Shown piece after piece: positions 1 to 11,020 of a stretch of 64,000 nt of DNA (position 1 is its first letter; every line of letters starts with the position of its first letter). The stretch is from Reutealis trisperma (Eukaryota > Streptophyta > Magnoliopsida > Malpighiales > Euphorbiaceae). A program made the position numbers and the translations under genes. The notes under the pieces are model-generated. The model saw nothing but the letters and a program-made list of their open reading frames with translations. It did no database searches and had not been told where the DNA came from. The DNA lies in NCBI GenBank assembly GCA_947687605.1, contig CANTUT010000593.1, positions 33,501 to 97,500 on the forward strand. Reading direction: 5' to 3'.

Positions 1-3
1 GTG

Positions 4-1395
4 CTATACTTTGGGTCTAGGAGTAATGATGTCTCCACTATCAATGAAGTCTTGAATTTTATACTTTAGAGCAATGTATGCATCAATTTTGTGCCTTGGC
101 CTTTGATGGTAGTCGTAGTACTCATTAGCATTATAGGTCTTGGGCAAAGGATTTGGAGGTGTTCTTGGCTCTAAAGGCTTGATAAGATGGGCATCTAAAG
201 CCTTCTTACAGACAATGCTTAGAGGCATACCTAACTCAGAGAAACCTCTTCTTTCTAAACTCATTGGCTAGTGATAGGAGACAACATTTATCTCCCCTCC
301 TCTTTGGGCAGTGGAGTTGGTGGTGTTGTTATTCTTATGATATCTTGAGCTAGAGGATTCATCCTTGATTTGCCTCGATTGGATCAAATCCTCTATTTTG
401 TTGACAGTGACAATGAGAGCTTTGAAATTGAAAAGGTATTGAGTTTGCATATGAGCCTGATATTAGGGAAGAAGTTTCTTAAAAATGATGTCAATTTGCT
501 CTATTTTAGATGGATGATTTACCATTTGTGCTACAGTTGACCTCTACCTTATAAGGAATGCAGTGAAGGATTCTCTTTGCCTTTATTTGGTGGTTTTCAG
601 ATCTCGATGGGTGACATCCACCTCAATTTTATAATGATATTGCTTGACAAATGCATTACATATGTCATCCCAAGTCTTCTTGTGATTCTCGTTGAGATCT
701 AATAACCACTTAACAGCAGCTCCGGTCAATGACTATTGGAATAACTAAGGAAGGAGCTCATCATCCACATTATGGCTCCCATATACATTTTGAGGTGAGT
801 TTTAGGGCATATAGTGCCATTAAACTTGTCCATGACCAGCATTTTAAATTTTGGTGGAACCCTACGCATTTGGGAGGAGAGTTAAGGAGTCGACATCTAT
901 CACGTCTTCGTGCTTTTTAACGTTCTTGAGTGTTCTCTCCATGGCCTCGATTTTCTCCATCATTTTCTTAGCTTTAGGAAAACTAGAGAAATCTCCACTT
1001 TGAAAATGATTCGTAATGGGAGAGGGAGTTATTGCGTTCAAGTCCACAGTTAGAGAGGTTGGAGTTTCAAGTGCTTTCCCATTATTGATAATCGGAGGAG
1101 TAGAAGAAGGGGCATGGCTAGTCTCGACTAAAGCAAATGCAAGCTCAACACAAGCAGGAGGGAGAGTGGCATTGGTCATTTCTTTGACCTCATTGATGAT
1201 CGATTGGCATTGGGAGTTAAAGGCATTGGTAAAGCTGGCAGACTAGGCATTAAGAGCATTAGTGAAAGTGTCAATTTGGGTCTTAAGAGCTGTGGTGAGT
1301 GCAGCTTAAAGAGTTTCCTCTTGTTTCTTGAGGAGGCTTATGAAAAAGGTGCTCATTGCGTCTTGGTCGAAAGAGCTGAACGAGGTGTTGGCCAT
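4..1395 (-). pseudogene. gag of element A1 (decayed)
   Basis: The start is taken at the ATG whose complement is 1393-1395; the reading then passes through several stops and frame changes. The recognisable order is: an N-terminal variable region, a segment with KFNGT and CPKTHLKMY typical of plant gypsy gag, a segment with FKAL and KIEDLIQS (268-450), and a C-terminal segment with YHQRPRHK followed by YKIQDFIDSGD (4-264). The last is the Tat-type gag tail in which a CxYHxxxxH motif normally precedes the IQDLIDSG motif; here the first Cys is replaced by Tyr. Gag would package the element RNA. The protein is broken and presumably not made. Confidence 0.8.
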
Positions 1396-2098
1396 TAGTA
1401 CCTTGAAAACAAAAAATAGAAAAATGGGTAAGAATATAAAATTATTTGAAAAAAAGGGAAGGTGTATCGAGAAAAGGATTCCTTCCACATGATTGGTTAC
1501 CAGGTTTACATGTTGACAAGGTGAATGTGTGAGGTGTTTTGGGGTAACAGACCACCGATTTAGGGTTTTGTGGATTTATCTTGTCGAGTTTCTCATGTTA
1601 TGTATGGATGGCAATGTCATGATGCATGCTAAAAAAGGTTTCATGGTCATATGTACAATTGTCTTTATTACAGTACATGAAACCTAAGGTCAACTCTAGG
1701 GCAACAACATGCATAAGGGTGAAGGGTAGTTTGATTAAGGGTCCCTATCCCACTAGAGCATCAATATACCTAACCCAATGTGAGGCAAGGAGCCTCGCAT
1801 AGGTCCAACGGTATTGATTACACGTTATACCACAGAAATGATCAGGGATTCATTGCGGGGTGCATTGCTTTCACTATCTGCCAACATACTCAAAGAGAGT
1901 TGTTGAGCCAATGCTACTCACCATTCAAAAGTTTTCCTAAAGCTAAGGTTAGGCAAAGAGCCTTTATTATGCAAAATAATACATGAAAGTCAAATTATGC
2001 TTAATAAGCCAAAAGGAGATTATTTTGGAAAAGAATTTTTCTTAACCAAATAGTAATCATCTTATTTCCTTTTTATTTTAAAAAAAGGTGGCAACCAG
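1396..2098 (-). other. Untranslated leader of element A1
   Basis: The stretch lies between the primer-binding site and the gag start. No coding potential is visible. Bases 1990-2098 match, in reverse complement, the stretch just after the 5' LTR of element A2 (24388 onward), which is how the two copies were linked. Confidence 0.6.
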
Positions 2099-2116
2099 TC
2101 CCCAGTAGAGTTGCCA
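2099..2116 (-). other. Primer-binding site of A1
   Basis: On the minus strand the site reads TGGCAACTCTACTGGGGA, four bases downstream of the LTR end. It aligns with TGGCGACTCCGCTGGGGA in element B. The sequence is of the type used by Tat/Ogre elements, which I recall as arginine-tRNA primed; the tRNA identity was not checked. Confidence 0.75.
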
Positions 2117-2120
2117 GCTG

Positions 2121-3633
2121 TGAGGTCTCGCCTGACCACTGGCCCGATCTGCTAGGAAAAATTGGGATACTCATTCGAGTTTAGACTCATAATAGAACTC
2201 TTGGGTTCAGATTAGTTGATTTAAAAATAATTTTAGGAGTCTCGAACTTAATTTATTTTTAAATGGAAAAATTAAGGAAAAACCCAATTTTAACTCCAAT
2301 ACATTAATTTTCAATTAATTTACCCATGGATAAAATCATTAGCATTGAACCAGGTTGAATTCAGGGACTAGATTTTTTATTTTAAATAACCACAATTTGG
2401 CTCTTAAATTTAATTTGACTTTCAAAATTAATTTCATGGATGACATTTACAAAATGATACTTATAAATAAAATGCATGAACATGGCATAATGTAGATGCA
2501 TGGGAAAGTAAAATCAATTTTGGGATTGGATTTGAGGTTTGGATGTAAAATCCAAATGTGCCTACTTACCCCATTGAATGGAGATCAAAATCCACGTAGT
2601 TCGTTCCACGATTAAGTAGAAGGATCTAGGAGTTGATTTGATTTGGGTTTAAGAAGAAAATGCTGATGCCTTTGTTTTTGGCAGGTGGAGAGTTTTACTG
2701 GATTGAAGTTTCATTTTATCAAGACCGGATGATTAGATTAATTGATAGATTAATTAATTAATTAAAATAATTAATTAACTAATTAACGTGATGAGATGGA
2801 TGGATGGATGGATTAATTAATAAAATGATTAATTAATTAATTTGAATGAGGGGTGGATTAAAAAAAGGATTAATTTGATTTTTGAAAAAAGGTAATTAAT
2901 TAATTAATTAAAAAATTAATTAATTAATTAATTGAGTGATTATTTTTAATTTTAAAAAAAGAGTTTTAGTTAATTAAAAAGATTAATTAACTTGGTTAGG
3001 GTGAGATTATTAATTAATTAAAAAGATTAATTAATTAATTAGATAGTGGTTGGAGGGAGGAGAAGAGAGGAATTAGTAGATAACCATCAATACTAATTCA
3101 AGAGATGTGAAATGAGAGAATGGAGGGGGGTATTTATAGAAAAAGTGGGTGAGGATAATTTGAAAAGTAAAAAAGTGAAAATACCAAAAGGGTAGGACTG
3201 AAAAAATGCTGAAAAAATCATATTGTTAGCATTTTGGAAATAGCAAAAAGAGAAGTGGGGTCTACGCCATCAGGCTGCTAGGCAGTGCCGCCAGTGTTCT
3301 AGGAGGCATGCTACCAAAGAGGCCGGCAACGCCGTCAGCTACTCTAATGGCAATTGATGTGGCAGGTTATTATTATTACTATTATTTTTAGAGATTGATT
3401 GTTGGTTTGGAGTTTAGAAAATTTGGATGTTTTGTCGCAGTATAATTAAAGGTTAAAAAATTTTCTTTTGGAGGCGCTATCTCGAACCCTTGCCCACTAA
3501 CCAGCTAGCAAAATTGTCGTAATGGCTCTGCATACTGCATTAAACTTACTAGGTGTCAAGCTGTATACCGCATTAAACTTACTAGGTGTCAGGCTATGAT
3601 CGGATGATGAGGGTGTAAAATTGAGAGTTCACA
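2121..3633 (-). repeat. 5' LTR of A1
   Basis: The 1513-bp LTR has TG...CA ends (plus strand TGAGGTCTCG ... GAGTTCACA). It contains a minus-strand TATA box (TCTATAAATA, complement of 3131-3140), with a GC-rich patch upstream of it at 3258-3345. It also holds a long region of ATTAATTA repeats (2740-3050). The same order (GC-rich patch, TATA box, ATTAATTA tract) occurs in both LTRs of element A2, about 20 kb away in the opposite orientation. Confidence 0.85.
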
Positions 3634-4014
3634 ATATGAGGCCTAGCCTGAGTACCTATCCGATCCACTGAGGAAACGAAATGCACTTCGGGAGAAACTC
3701 CACGATTGGAACTCGCTGTGAGTTCAGAAAATTGATTTGTGTATTTTGAAAGTTGAAAAGTGAGTTGCCACTTTAATTTATTTATTTTAATTGGGAAAAT
3801 TAAAGAAAACCCAACATGATTGACTCCAAAAATAATTTGATTTATCCCAATGGAAAATGCACCAATCCGCGAGTGACCAAGGAGGGCTCGGGGATCAGGT
3901 TTTGGCAATTACACAATTAAGAAAATAGATTTTCTTTAGTTTGGCTAAAATTGCAAAATAACTCTTAAAAATGAATTTTCGTGTATGCATGAACAGGAAT
4001 ATAATGATGAATGA

Positions 4015-4019
<5 letters not shown>

Positions 4020-4110
<91 letters not shown>
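4020..4110. repeat. (TA)n microsatellite in LTR B
   Basis: About 45 uninterrupted TA units. The sister LTR has (AC)n followed by (AT)n at the same place (17544-17633), so the tract has changed since insertion. Confidence 0.97.
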
Positions 4111-4113
<3 letters not shown>

Positions 4114-4794
4114 GTGATGGAATGACAATAATAAATAAATAGGCAAGATAAATCCTACTTAATTATTACAATATCCAAATAAATGAAATAAAGAGGATCT
4201 TTTCTCTAGCCCTTATGGGTACTAGGAAAAGCACACATTTCTCAAAATAAACTAAAAATAAAATCACAAATAAAGGATTAATGCAAATAAATCAAAGGAA
4301 AAAGAAAAACAATATTGATAAAAAGATTTTGGAGTTGATGCCCTTCAGAATGGCAGTCTGCGTATCTTATTGAATAGGAATCAAACCCCACGCAGTTCTC
4401 CCTTCTTGTGAAGGAGGAGTTATAAAAAAGGTGTTGATTTGTTTATTAACTTAATTCTGATTCTTAAATTAATAAATTTTAAATCTTTTCAGTTTTAAAC
4501 CTAAAGAGAATTCTAGATCTGAATTTAGAATTTTGAAAATAAAGAAGGGTTATACCTTTGCTTTTCTTGGCTTTTGAACAAATGGAACGAGTTTTGCTCC
4601 GGATCTTAACTCCACTTTGAATTCAAAGAAAACTTGGAATTTGGATCTAAAAGCAACAAGTGTATTAGTATAAGAACGAATTTATGCTTTGAAATATGTC
4701 TCGACTGCTTTGAAATCTCTTGAATTGCTTTGGAATGCCTTGGAAGTCATGCCAAATGAGGTTGGAGGAGGCTCTATTTATAGAGTTTCCAGAG

Positions 4795-5050
4795 GGGGTT
4801 CTGACGGTACGGACGGCAGTGCTGGCTCGGTGCCAGCAGCATGGGCAGCATGGCAGATGCGCCGGCCGTCTGGGTGGCAAGGTAGGCGTGCCGCCGGTAC
4901 GGCCGGCACCAAATCAGTGCCGCCCACGGCAACACGGCAGGTGTGCCACCCTGCCGGCGACACCAAATGCGTCCCTCCTTCTGGGTGGCACGGCAAGTGT
5001 GCCTCCTTTTAGGCGGCACGGCAAGCGTGCCTCCTAGATAATAGCGCGCC
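4795..5050 (-). promoter_or_regulatory. GC-rich module upstream of the LTR TATA box
   Basis: This is a sharply GC-rich island in an otherwise AT-rich window, made of repeated words such as GCCGGCAC, GTGCCGCC and GGCGGCACGG in both orientations. It lies directly upstream (minus-strand sense) of the TATA box at 4772-4785. The same block is in the other LTR (18325-18545), and similar words precede the TATA box of the antisense gene at 8291. It is probably the U3 enhancer region; that role is inferred. Confidence 0.65.
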
Positions 5051-5176
5051 ACTTGTGCAGTTTAACCTGTTTTCATCCATTGCGGGTCCATTTTAGTTTT
5101 GATTTGAGCTCGGTTTGATCCTGTGGGTTCGTAACTGAAAGACGGTCCACTGGAGGTGCATTTTTGAGGGTTCATA

Positions 5177-5187
5177 GCTGCCCCCTT
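5177..5187 (-). other. Polypurine tract of element B
   Basis: The minus strand reads AAGGGGGCAGC, directly before the 3' LTR. The corresponding site in element A2 is GAGAGGGCAAC (27695-27705), with a similar form and placing. Confidence 0.75.
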
Positions 5188-5714
5188 ATCTGATTTGGCC
5201 AGGCAGAGGCCGAATCTGATAAGTGTGAACCGGAAGGCTTAGAAGGCCATTCTGAGTATTCTGAATGTCCCTTTCAGTATTAGGAGTTGTGCAAGAGCTT
5301 CATGTCTAATTTCTGCTATTCTGACTCTGTTTGGACTGTTTTCCTATTTTCAAGCTATTTTTGAATTTTTAGTTTTTCTACAATTTCAGGAGATTTTGAA
5401 CTCTGATTGATACCCCCTCTGTTTTGGGAGATGGATAAAAATCATGCGGATTCACTGCTTCATACGAAACTGAATTCTGATTTAAAATGAGCCTGTTATG
5501 GCGAAACCACGTGAACTGGACCTGCGAATCAAAAAAGTTAAAAGATGTTATGAGGGGGGGCCCACCTCTACTTTTATATAAAACTTAACTTCCTTTTCTT
5601 TTCCTCATTTCCACATTTCACTCTCTCTCTTCTCTTTCTCTCTCTCTCTCTAGCTTTACTTTTCTTCTCTCAAATTTTTATTTTTTTTTTCTCTCTCTTT
5701 TTTACTTTCTCATT
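5188..5714 (+). promoter_or_regulatory. Likely promoter and 5' leader of the first antisense gene
   Basis: A TATA box (TTATATAAAA) lies at 5574-5583, followed by a long CT-rich leader (5590-5712, many CTCTCT runs) and the ATG at 5715. TATA plus a pyrimidine-rich 5' leader is a common plant core-promoter layout. It points away from the 3' LTR, so this gene would be transcribed antisense to the retrotransposon. Confidence 0.5.
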
Positions 5715-7758
5715 ATGGAAATCTTCAATCAGCCAGCAGTGGGTACTCAGGACCTGGAGACATTGCTGAAAGAGCCAGATCACCACGTCAGCTTTACTGG
5801 ATCTCTTCAGGTATGCTTTCCTTTTCCTGCACAACTAGTAAGAATTCTGATAATTAATAATAATAATAATTTTTTTTACAAAATTACAGAGAACACAATT
5901 AAGGCCTAGGGGTGGCCGTAGTATCATGGAGCTGGTTCACATTTATCTGAGTAGTTAGGAGACTATCCGTCTGCACCTCGAGCCATCTGGCTTGCTCGGG
6001 TGGCTGGAGCTGGATGTTAGGCAGCCGGTTAACACCATTGTGGTCCGGGCACTGGCAGAGCCTTGGTGGGATATTACAAACACATTCCACTTTTCCTGCG
6101 GTGAGATGATAGTCACTCCCTTCGAGTGGAGCATGCTTATTGGTATGCATTTCATATTTCATCCTCTAGAGTTTTATTCTTCATGGATCGAGTGCTCTTC
6201 TATAGAGATGACCGCTCTGATTGGGGCTGATCCCCCTTGTGGGAACCTGAATGTCCCATATTCTTGGCTTCATCAAGCCTTGATGACCATGGGTCAGACT
6301 CCTAGTCAGTATGGTGTCGATCAGGGTGCTAGACTTTGCACCTTGATTATCTTGAGCTATACTTTTTTGCATAACAACAAGGACTGCATTAATCTAAATA
6401 TCCTGCGATCCTTGGAGAATCTAAATCAGATTGGGGAGTTTGACTGGGAGGTGCTGCCTTTTGTACTATGTATCATGAGCTGTGCAGTATTTTCCATGGC
6501 ACGCTTTGCGGCCATGGTGGTACCTCTATTGTCCTTGAGGTGAGTATTATGCTCTAGTATTCTATTGTCTGATACCTGCCTAGTGACTGATAGAATTCTG
6601 TTTTTCCACAGTACTGGGCTTATGAGCATTTTCCAATGCTGGTTCCACCACTGAGAGAGCCTAGTGCTATTGATCCCCCCTACGGACGCATTTGGAGGGC
6701 ATCCAACAGACCTTTCTTCATGTCGCAGCAATTTGATCAATGCAGACAGATCTTTGCTACTGTGACCATAGACCAGGTATTTCTTTATTGATCTTAACCT
6801 GAATCTTACTATTTATCTTCTACTGCTGAATATTACAATCTGTTTGCAAGTGAGATGGTCGCCATTTATCAGGTTCAAAGAGTGGATTCCTGACCGGATC
6901 AGGCTTAGCATAGACTTGTCCTCTTGTCTACTCTTACTCCGCTGTGAGTCTCTAAGGATGTTCTACTTGGGAGAGAGAGTAAGGGCACAGGTTACAGGAG
7001 ATAGAGTTGTGCCACAGTCCCCTCCGGCAGATATGAGGTTTGGGCTAGCCATCCTGGGAGAGGATGATTGGGCTGTCGGAGTTTCTTGTCTAGATTTTAT
7101 GTTGCCTGATCTGGATTATGATGAGTTCTGTGAGGCATCCCTGATGCGAGGCGTACCTCCTTTGGATAGACTGCAAGGACTGTCATATAGGGGATCCAGC
7201 TCAGCATCTTCCCGAGGTCCTCCCTCTAGAGTTAAGAGCTTCTCACAGGCTGGCGGTATTATTTCGGTTGGCAGCATAGGTCCTAGGGTTGGACCTCTAG
7301 GTGTTATGGCTGGCCATTCAGGTTTTGCAGCTGATCCCTCTGGGATTAGCCCTTCAGGGGCTAGTGGCTCAGTCTAGCTCCAGCTCTAGATGCTTCAGTG
7401 GGAGGTCCGACTGATCCAGTTCCCTTGCTAGCTGGTCTTGTCTATTTGCCAGCTCATCTGGATTTTCTCTCTTAAGACAGCCGATTACGACATTACCATC
7501 TTCTTGATAAGCGTCCAGCCTTCTTCCCTACTATCCCTGAGACTGTGATAGAGGTAAACATTTTGTATGACTGGAACATTTAGCCTTTCATCTGTCTGCC
7601 TTGTAGTGATTCTCATATATTTTCTTCCTTAGGTTCCTATAGAGTTTGTTCGTTATCACTACGATCTCTTGGGCCGATATGCATTTACTTTGATGTCCTT
7701 TCTGCATGACAAGGATATGTCAGAGGATAGTCACGGGCATGATATGTCTAGGCGATGA
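5715..7758 (+). pseudogene. Plant-mobile-domain (PMD)-like gene, antisense within element B
   Basis: Exons read in this order: 5715-5810 (donor GTATGC); 5890-6539, in frame with the first and carrying the core PMD-like wording around WWDITNTFHF, CGEM and TPFEW; 6612-6776, with YWAYEHFP; about 6853 to about 7550; and 7633-7758. The last-but-one exon ends in a Gly/Ser/Pro-rich tail. An in-frame TAG at 5956-5958, a one-base phase mismatch between the second and third exons and a stop at 7375-7377 mark it as decayed. PMD proteins (MAIN-like) are plant nuclear proteins repeatedly captured by transposons. The likely function in the element is unknown. Exon boundaries after the second are tentative. 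Confidence 0.7.
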
Positions 7759-8125
7759 CGCCGCAAACCCAGGCGTGGTTGCTAGAGACCTGTTTTGTCA
7801 GCTTTTACTTTTATCATGTATACATGTACAGAGGATGATGGATGTATGCATGATATTTTGAATATATGCACTTTTATTCTCATATGACATTTCTAGGATG
7901 TATGATATGTTATGACTTTATGCATGCTTTGACTGTGATGGGTGCATGGTATGAATACAGATATTTTGGCTGAATAAGGATTCCATTGTGCTATACCTTA
8001 CGTTTTTCTCTCGTTTTCTGCTTCGATTTTGAGAAAAATGAACTATTTTAAGCTCAAAATCTTGAGAAATCAAGTAAGAACTATTTTGAGGAAAAGAGGC
8101 ATAAGGAGGCAGAGGAGAGAAGGGG
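7759..8125 (+). other. Spacer between the two antisense genes
   Basis: The first 150 bases look like the 3' untranslated end of the preceding gene (AT-rich, with repeated ATGTATG and ATGATATG words). No coding potential or known repeat was recognised in the rest. Confidence 0.4.
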
Positions 8126-8300
8126 CAACACAGTTGGCGTGCCGCCGGTACGACTAGCAAGATTCCCGTGCCGCCGCCTTAGGCGGCACGCTCAACCTAC
8201 CGCCGTAGTAGTAGCACGTCCGGCGTGCCGCCGTACCGGGTGGCACACTTACTGTGTCGCCGGCAGTGGATCTGGCAGGCTGAAATCTGCCTATATAAGC
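8126..8300 (+). promoter_or_regulatory. GC-rich promoter module and TATA box of the second antisense gene
   Basis: GC-rich words (CGTGCCGCCGGTACG, GCCGCCTTAGGCGGCACG, CCGGCGTGCCGCCG) fill 8130-8270. A TATA box (CTATATAAG) follows at 8291-8299. The words and their spacing to the TATA box mirror the U3 region of LTR B, although this block lies in the interior of the element and faces the other way. Common origin is likely but not shown by alignment. Confidence 0.6.
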
Positions 8301-8407
8301 AGTTTCTGACCATTCTCCAATTCGTACTCTAGATTTTCATGCCTCAAAAAGTCATTTTCAAACACTTTTTGCTCTCCATCAATTTTATTTATTTTTTATT
8401 CCTCACA

Positions 8408-9626
8408 ATGGAGCCCTATTTCAGCCATGCAATGTTCTTATGGTGTAAGAACATCACAAAAGTGGAGAGAATTAATCTGGCAAAATATGGGGTAAGTGCT
8501 ATACCCACCCTAAGAGGCATAAAGGTCGATTGGAAATTTCTGCGCGCCTGCTTGCGCTTTTGGGATCCAACTGCCTATGTCTTTAGATTTGGGGCATCTA
8601 TGGAAGAGATGTGCCCTACGTTTGAGGAGTTTTCTGTGCTGCTTGGATCTGATCTAGTGGCTATGTTGGCTACTCCTATTGGGAAAGTGGGATATTTCAA
8701 CTCCTTCAAGAGACTTTTTGACTTGAGTATAGAAGCTGCTAGTCCTATGGTAGTGGATGACTGGGTTGATCTGACTGTTGTGATAGCAGAATTCTATGAT
8801 CCTAAGGATTTTGAGGATGATGGGTGGTTTCATTTGAGGATGCGAGCTCTATCCTTCTGTCTAACTGTCGAATACATTTTTGTGAGCCTTACTGGTTGGG
8901 ATGATGCTAGAGTCACTGAGCTGATTTCGCAAATGGAGGAAGGGAGGTCCATTGCAAGTATAGTGCTGGCTGAGACCATCATGAGTTTGGACAGATCTTA
9001 CACTTCTGATGGGCCATAGTCAATTAGCCCTATTATTCTTCAGGTTGAATTCTGGCTTTTGTATTTTAGTTCAACTCTTTCTGTGTTTTCTTTATGCTTA
9101 TCTCATTTGCACTTTTCAGATTTGGCTGAGAGATCATCTCCGGATAGTTGGACCTCCCACCAAGGTGGATTATTCTGCTTCATGGTATAGAACTCGGACC
9201 ATTGTGATTAAACGGAGTTTCAAAAAAGAATGGACAAAATGGTTGATGGAGCTGGACTCTGATGACCTATTATGGAGGTGTGAATGGTACAAGATCAGAA
9301 GATTCATGACCATGAGCTTTGGCTACAAGATGGTCTACCTGCTGGGGTTGAGGATGGTGACCTTTTATCAAGCTACTAGGGTTATGCGCCAAATGGGACA
9401 CAGTCAGGGCATGCCCCCAGATGGCACCCTGTTTGAATCTGTTTTGATTACTGAGACCGTTGCTTGAGCTGTCAGAAATGGATGGGTAAGGGGTTTTCAT
9501 GCTATTCGCCCTGCTGACCAAGGCAGTAAATCCATATAGTATATTGACTGGTGGATAGCCAACTCGTGGAAATTAGAGAAGGCTAGAAGAGCTGCTATAC
9601 TCGAGGAGATAGAGCAAGAGTCATGA
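8408..9626 (+). pseudogene. Second PMD/DUF7745-like gene, antisense within element B
   Basis: There are two exons: 8408-9043 and 9120-9626. The intron has GT-AG ends and joins in frame, giving ILQ before IWLRDHL, the expected wording of this family. An earlier in-frame ATG exists at 8339. Features are FRFGASMEEMCPTFEEF near residue 60 and a C-terminal Trp-rich part (WTKWLMEL, WRCEWYK). In-frame stops at 9017-9019, 9465-9467 and about 9537 show decay, yet the frame between them is kept, so loss of function appears recent. The domain belongs with plant mobile-domain-like proteins carried by transposons. It may have arisen from the same capture as the upstream gene, but the two are not near-identical. 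Confidence 0.7.
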
Positions 9627-10021
9627 TTACTGTTTTAGTTTAGGACAAATTTTGACCATTTCTAAATTTTCTTTTAATGTTCCGAAGTTTAAATGAGACA
9701 AAATAAGACATCATTCATTTTTTCATCTCTTTTATCGCTCTAACTTTTGCCTAGGCTGCCTTTCGGGTTTTCAACTTAGCGAGCTTATTTTTCATTTCAT
9801 GTAGTTCTCCTTACAATGATTCATGATTTTTATTCTTTTTCCTCTTTATGGATAATTAAGTCCATGTAGTTCTGACATTTGAGGAAAAGATGTGAATGCT
9901 GAGCATGTTTTTACAATGATTGCAAATGCTATGCATGAATTAACAAGGATGTTTTATGCAAAGTATCTCTTGAGTTGATCCAGGTTGCATGGGCTAGCAA
10001 ATTCTATGCCATCTAAGTCTA
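9627..10021. other. Spacer between the antisense genes and pol of element B
   Basis: AT-rich sequence without a convincing ORF. It separates the converging 3' ends of the plus-strand gene and the minus-strand pol, so both transcripts would have to end here. Confidence 0.4.
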
Positions 10022-11014
10022 TCAGGATTGCTGCTCCTCTAGATAAGTCTTCTTGATCACAAATGGACCACTCCAATTAGGTCTGAATTTTTCCCTTGGA
10101 TAATGAACAGGTGCCCTTATTTCTTTCAGAATAAGGTAACCCTCTTGTAATCCTCTGTCTTTGACTCTTTTATCGAAGTGTCGAGCCAGTTTCTGTTGAT
10201 AACCTTGCATCTAGTATAAGGCATCCATTCTCTTTTCGTCAATGGCTAGAAGTTGGTTATGGTAGCCTTTCGCCCATTCCACTTCTTCCAATTAACTCTC
10301 CCTCAAAATGCAAGCTGACTTGACTTCTACCTCGATTGGTAGGACGACTTCCATCTCGTACACCAAGGAGTAAGGTGTTGCTCTGGTTAAAGTACGTACT
10401 GTTGTTCTGTATCCCTATAAGGCATATGGCAAATATAGGTGCCAATCCTTATGGTTGTCAGCGATCTTCTGCAGTATACTCTTAAGAGTCTTGTTTGCAG
10501 CTTCAACTGTTCTGTTTATTTGAGATCTATATGGAGAAGACTTGTGGTTTTGAATTTTCTCCTTATTTAATAGTATAGCAACCTCCTTTTGGAAGTGAGA
10601 TCCATTATCAGTAATGATCTCAAAAGGGACCCCGTACCTACAAAGGATGTTGGTACGAATAAACTAGGCTACTCGTTTGGAGTCCAGTATTTGGTAAGGT
10701 ACAGCTTCAACCCATTTAGAGAAATAGTCAATAGCCACCAGAATGAATTCATGCTTGCCGAAAGACTTCGGGCTTATCTTGCCAATGACGTCCAGGCCCT
10801 AAGTTGCAAAAGGCCAAGGCGTGGTGATAGGAGATAGCGATACAGAAGGTTTCTTCTGAAGTTTGGCGTAGATCTGACACTTATGACACCTCTGAACATA
10901 TCTTGCGCAATCTTGATTCATGGTAAGCCAGAAGTAATCCTGATTTATGATCTTGCGGGCTAGAGCAATTTCGTTCATATGTGGGCCTTTGTTGCCACCA
11001 TGCATTTGTTCCAT
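10022..11014 (-). pseudogene. Integrase of element B (decayed)
   Basis: The N-terminal zinc-binding part (10799-11014) shows GPHMNE and, 28 residues later, CHKCQIY, the Tat-type HHCC finger. The catalytic core follows in shifting frames with VAIDYFSKWVEAV (first Asp) and EIITDNGSHF (second Asp); the third acidic residue is probably the E in RTVEAANKTLK. The C-terminal part (10022-10210) has LKEIRAPVHYPREKFRPNWSG in all but one position of the usual motif. Stops and frameshifts occur throughout, for example after WPFAT and in the core. Integrase would insert the cDNA; this copy cannot. Confidence 0.88.
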
Positions 11015-11020
11015 GATCTG

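Larger units (their letters stand above)
1..3633 (-). mobile_element. Tat-type Ty3/gypsy retrotransposon A1, 5' part
   Basis: Read on the minus strand, this is a 5' LTR (3633 to 2121), a primer-binding site, a leader and a decayed gag that runs off the left edge of the window. The LTR end, the PBS and the gag wording match element B (3637-18666) and element A2 (22611-29451), so the three belong to related families. The pol region and the other LTR lie outside the window, so length and target-site duplication cannot be checked. Gag carries several stops and frameshifts, so the copy is not functional. Confidence 0.85.
3637..5176 (-). repeat. 3' LTR of element B
   Basis: This LTR is nearly colinear with 17165-18666, with about one difference per 15-20 bases in the parts compared by eye. 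The plus strand starts TGAGGCC and ends GGGTTCATA; the other copy ends TTCACA, so the terminal dinucleotide is mutated here. It contains a (TA)n tract, a minus-strand TATA box inside the palindrome CTCTATTTATAGAG (4772-4785) and a GC-rich block upstream of it. Confidence 0.92.

Noticed and set aside
3895..4146. Open frame with a long Tyr-Ile repeat (also at 18725-18988 and 57359-57550)
   Set aside because: It is a translation of (TA)n microsatellites; no flanking coding signal.
4665..5052. Several overlapping open frames in the GC-rich block of LTR B (and 18211-18624)
   Set aside because: The GC-rich repeats lack stop codons in all frames; the block lies in LTR U3 and differs in frame between the two LTRs.
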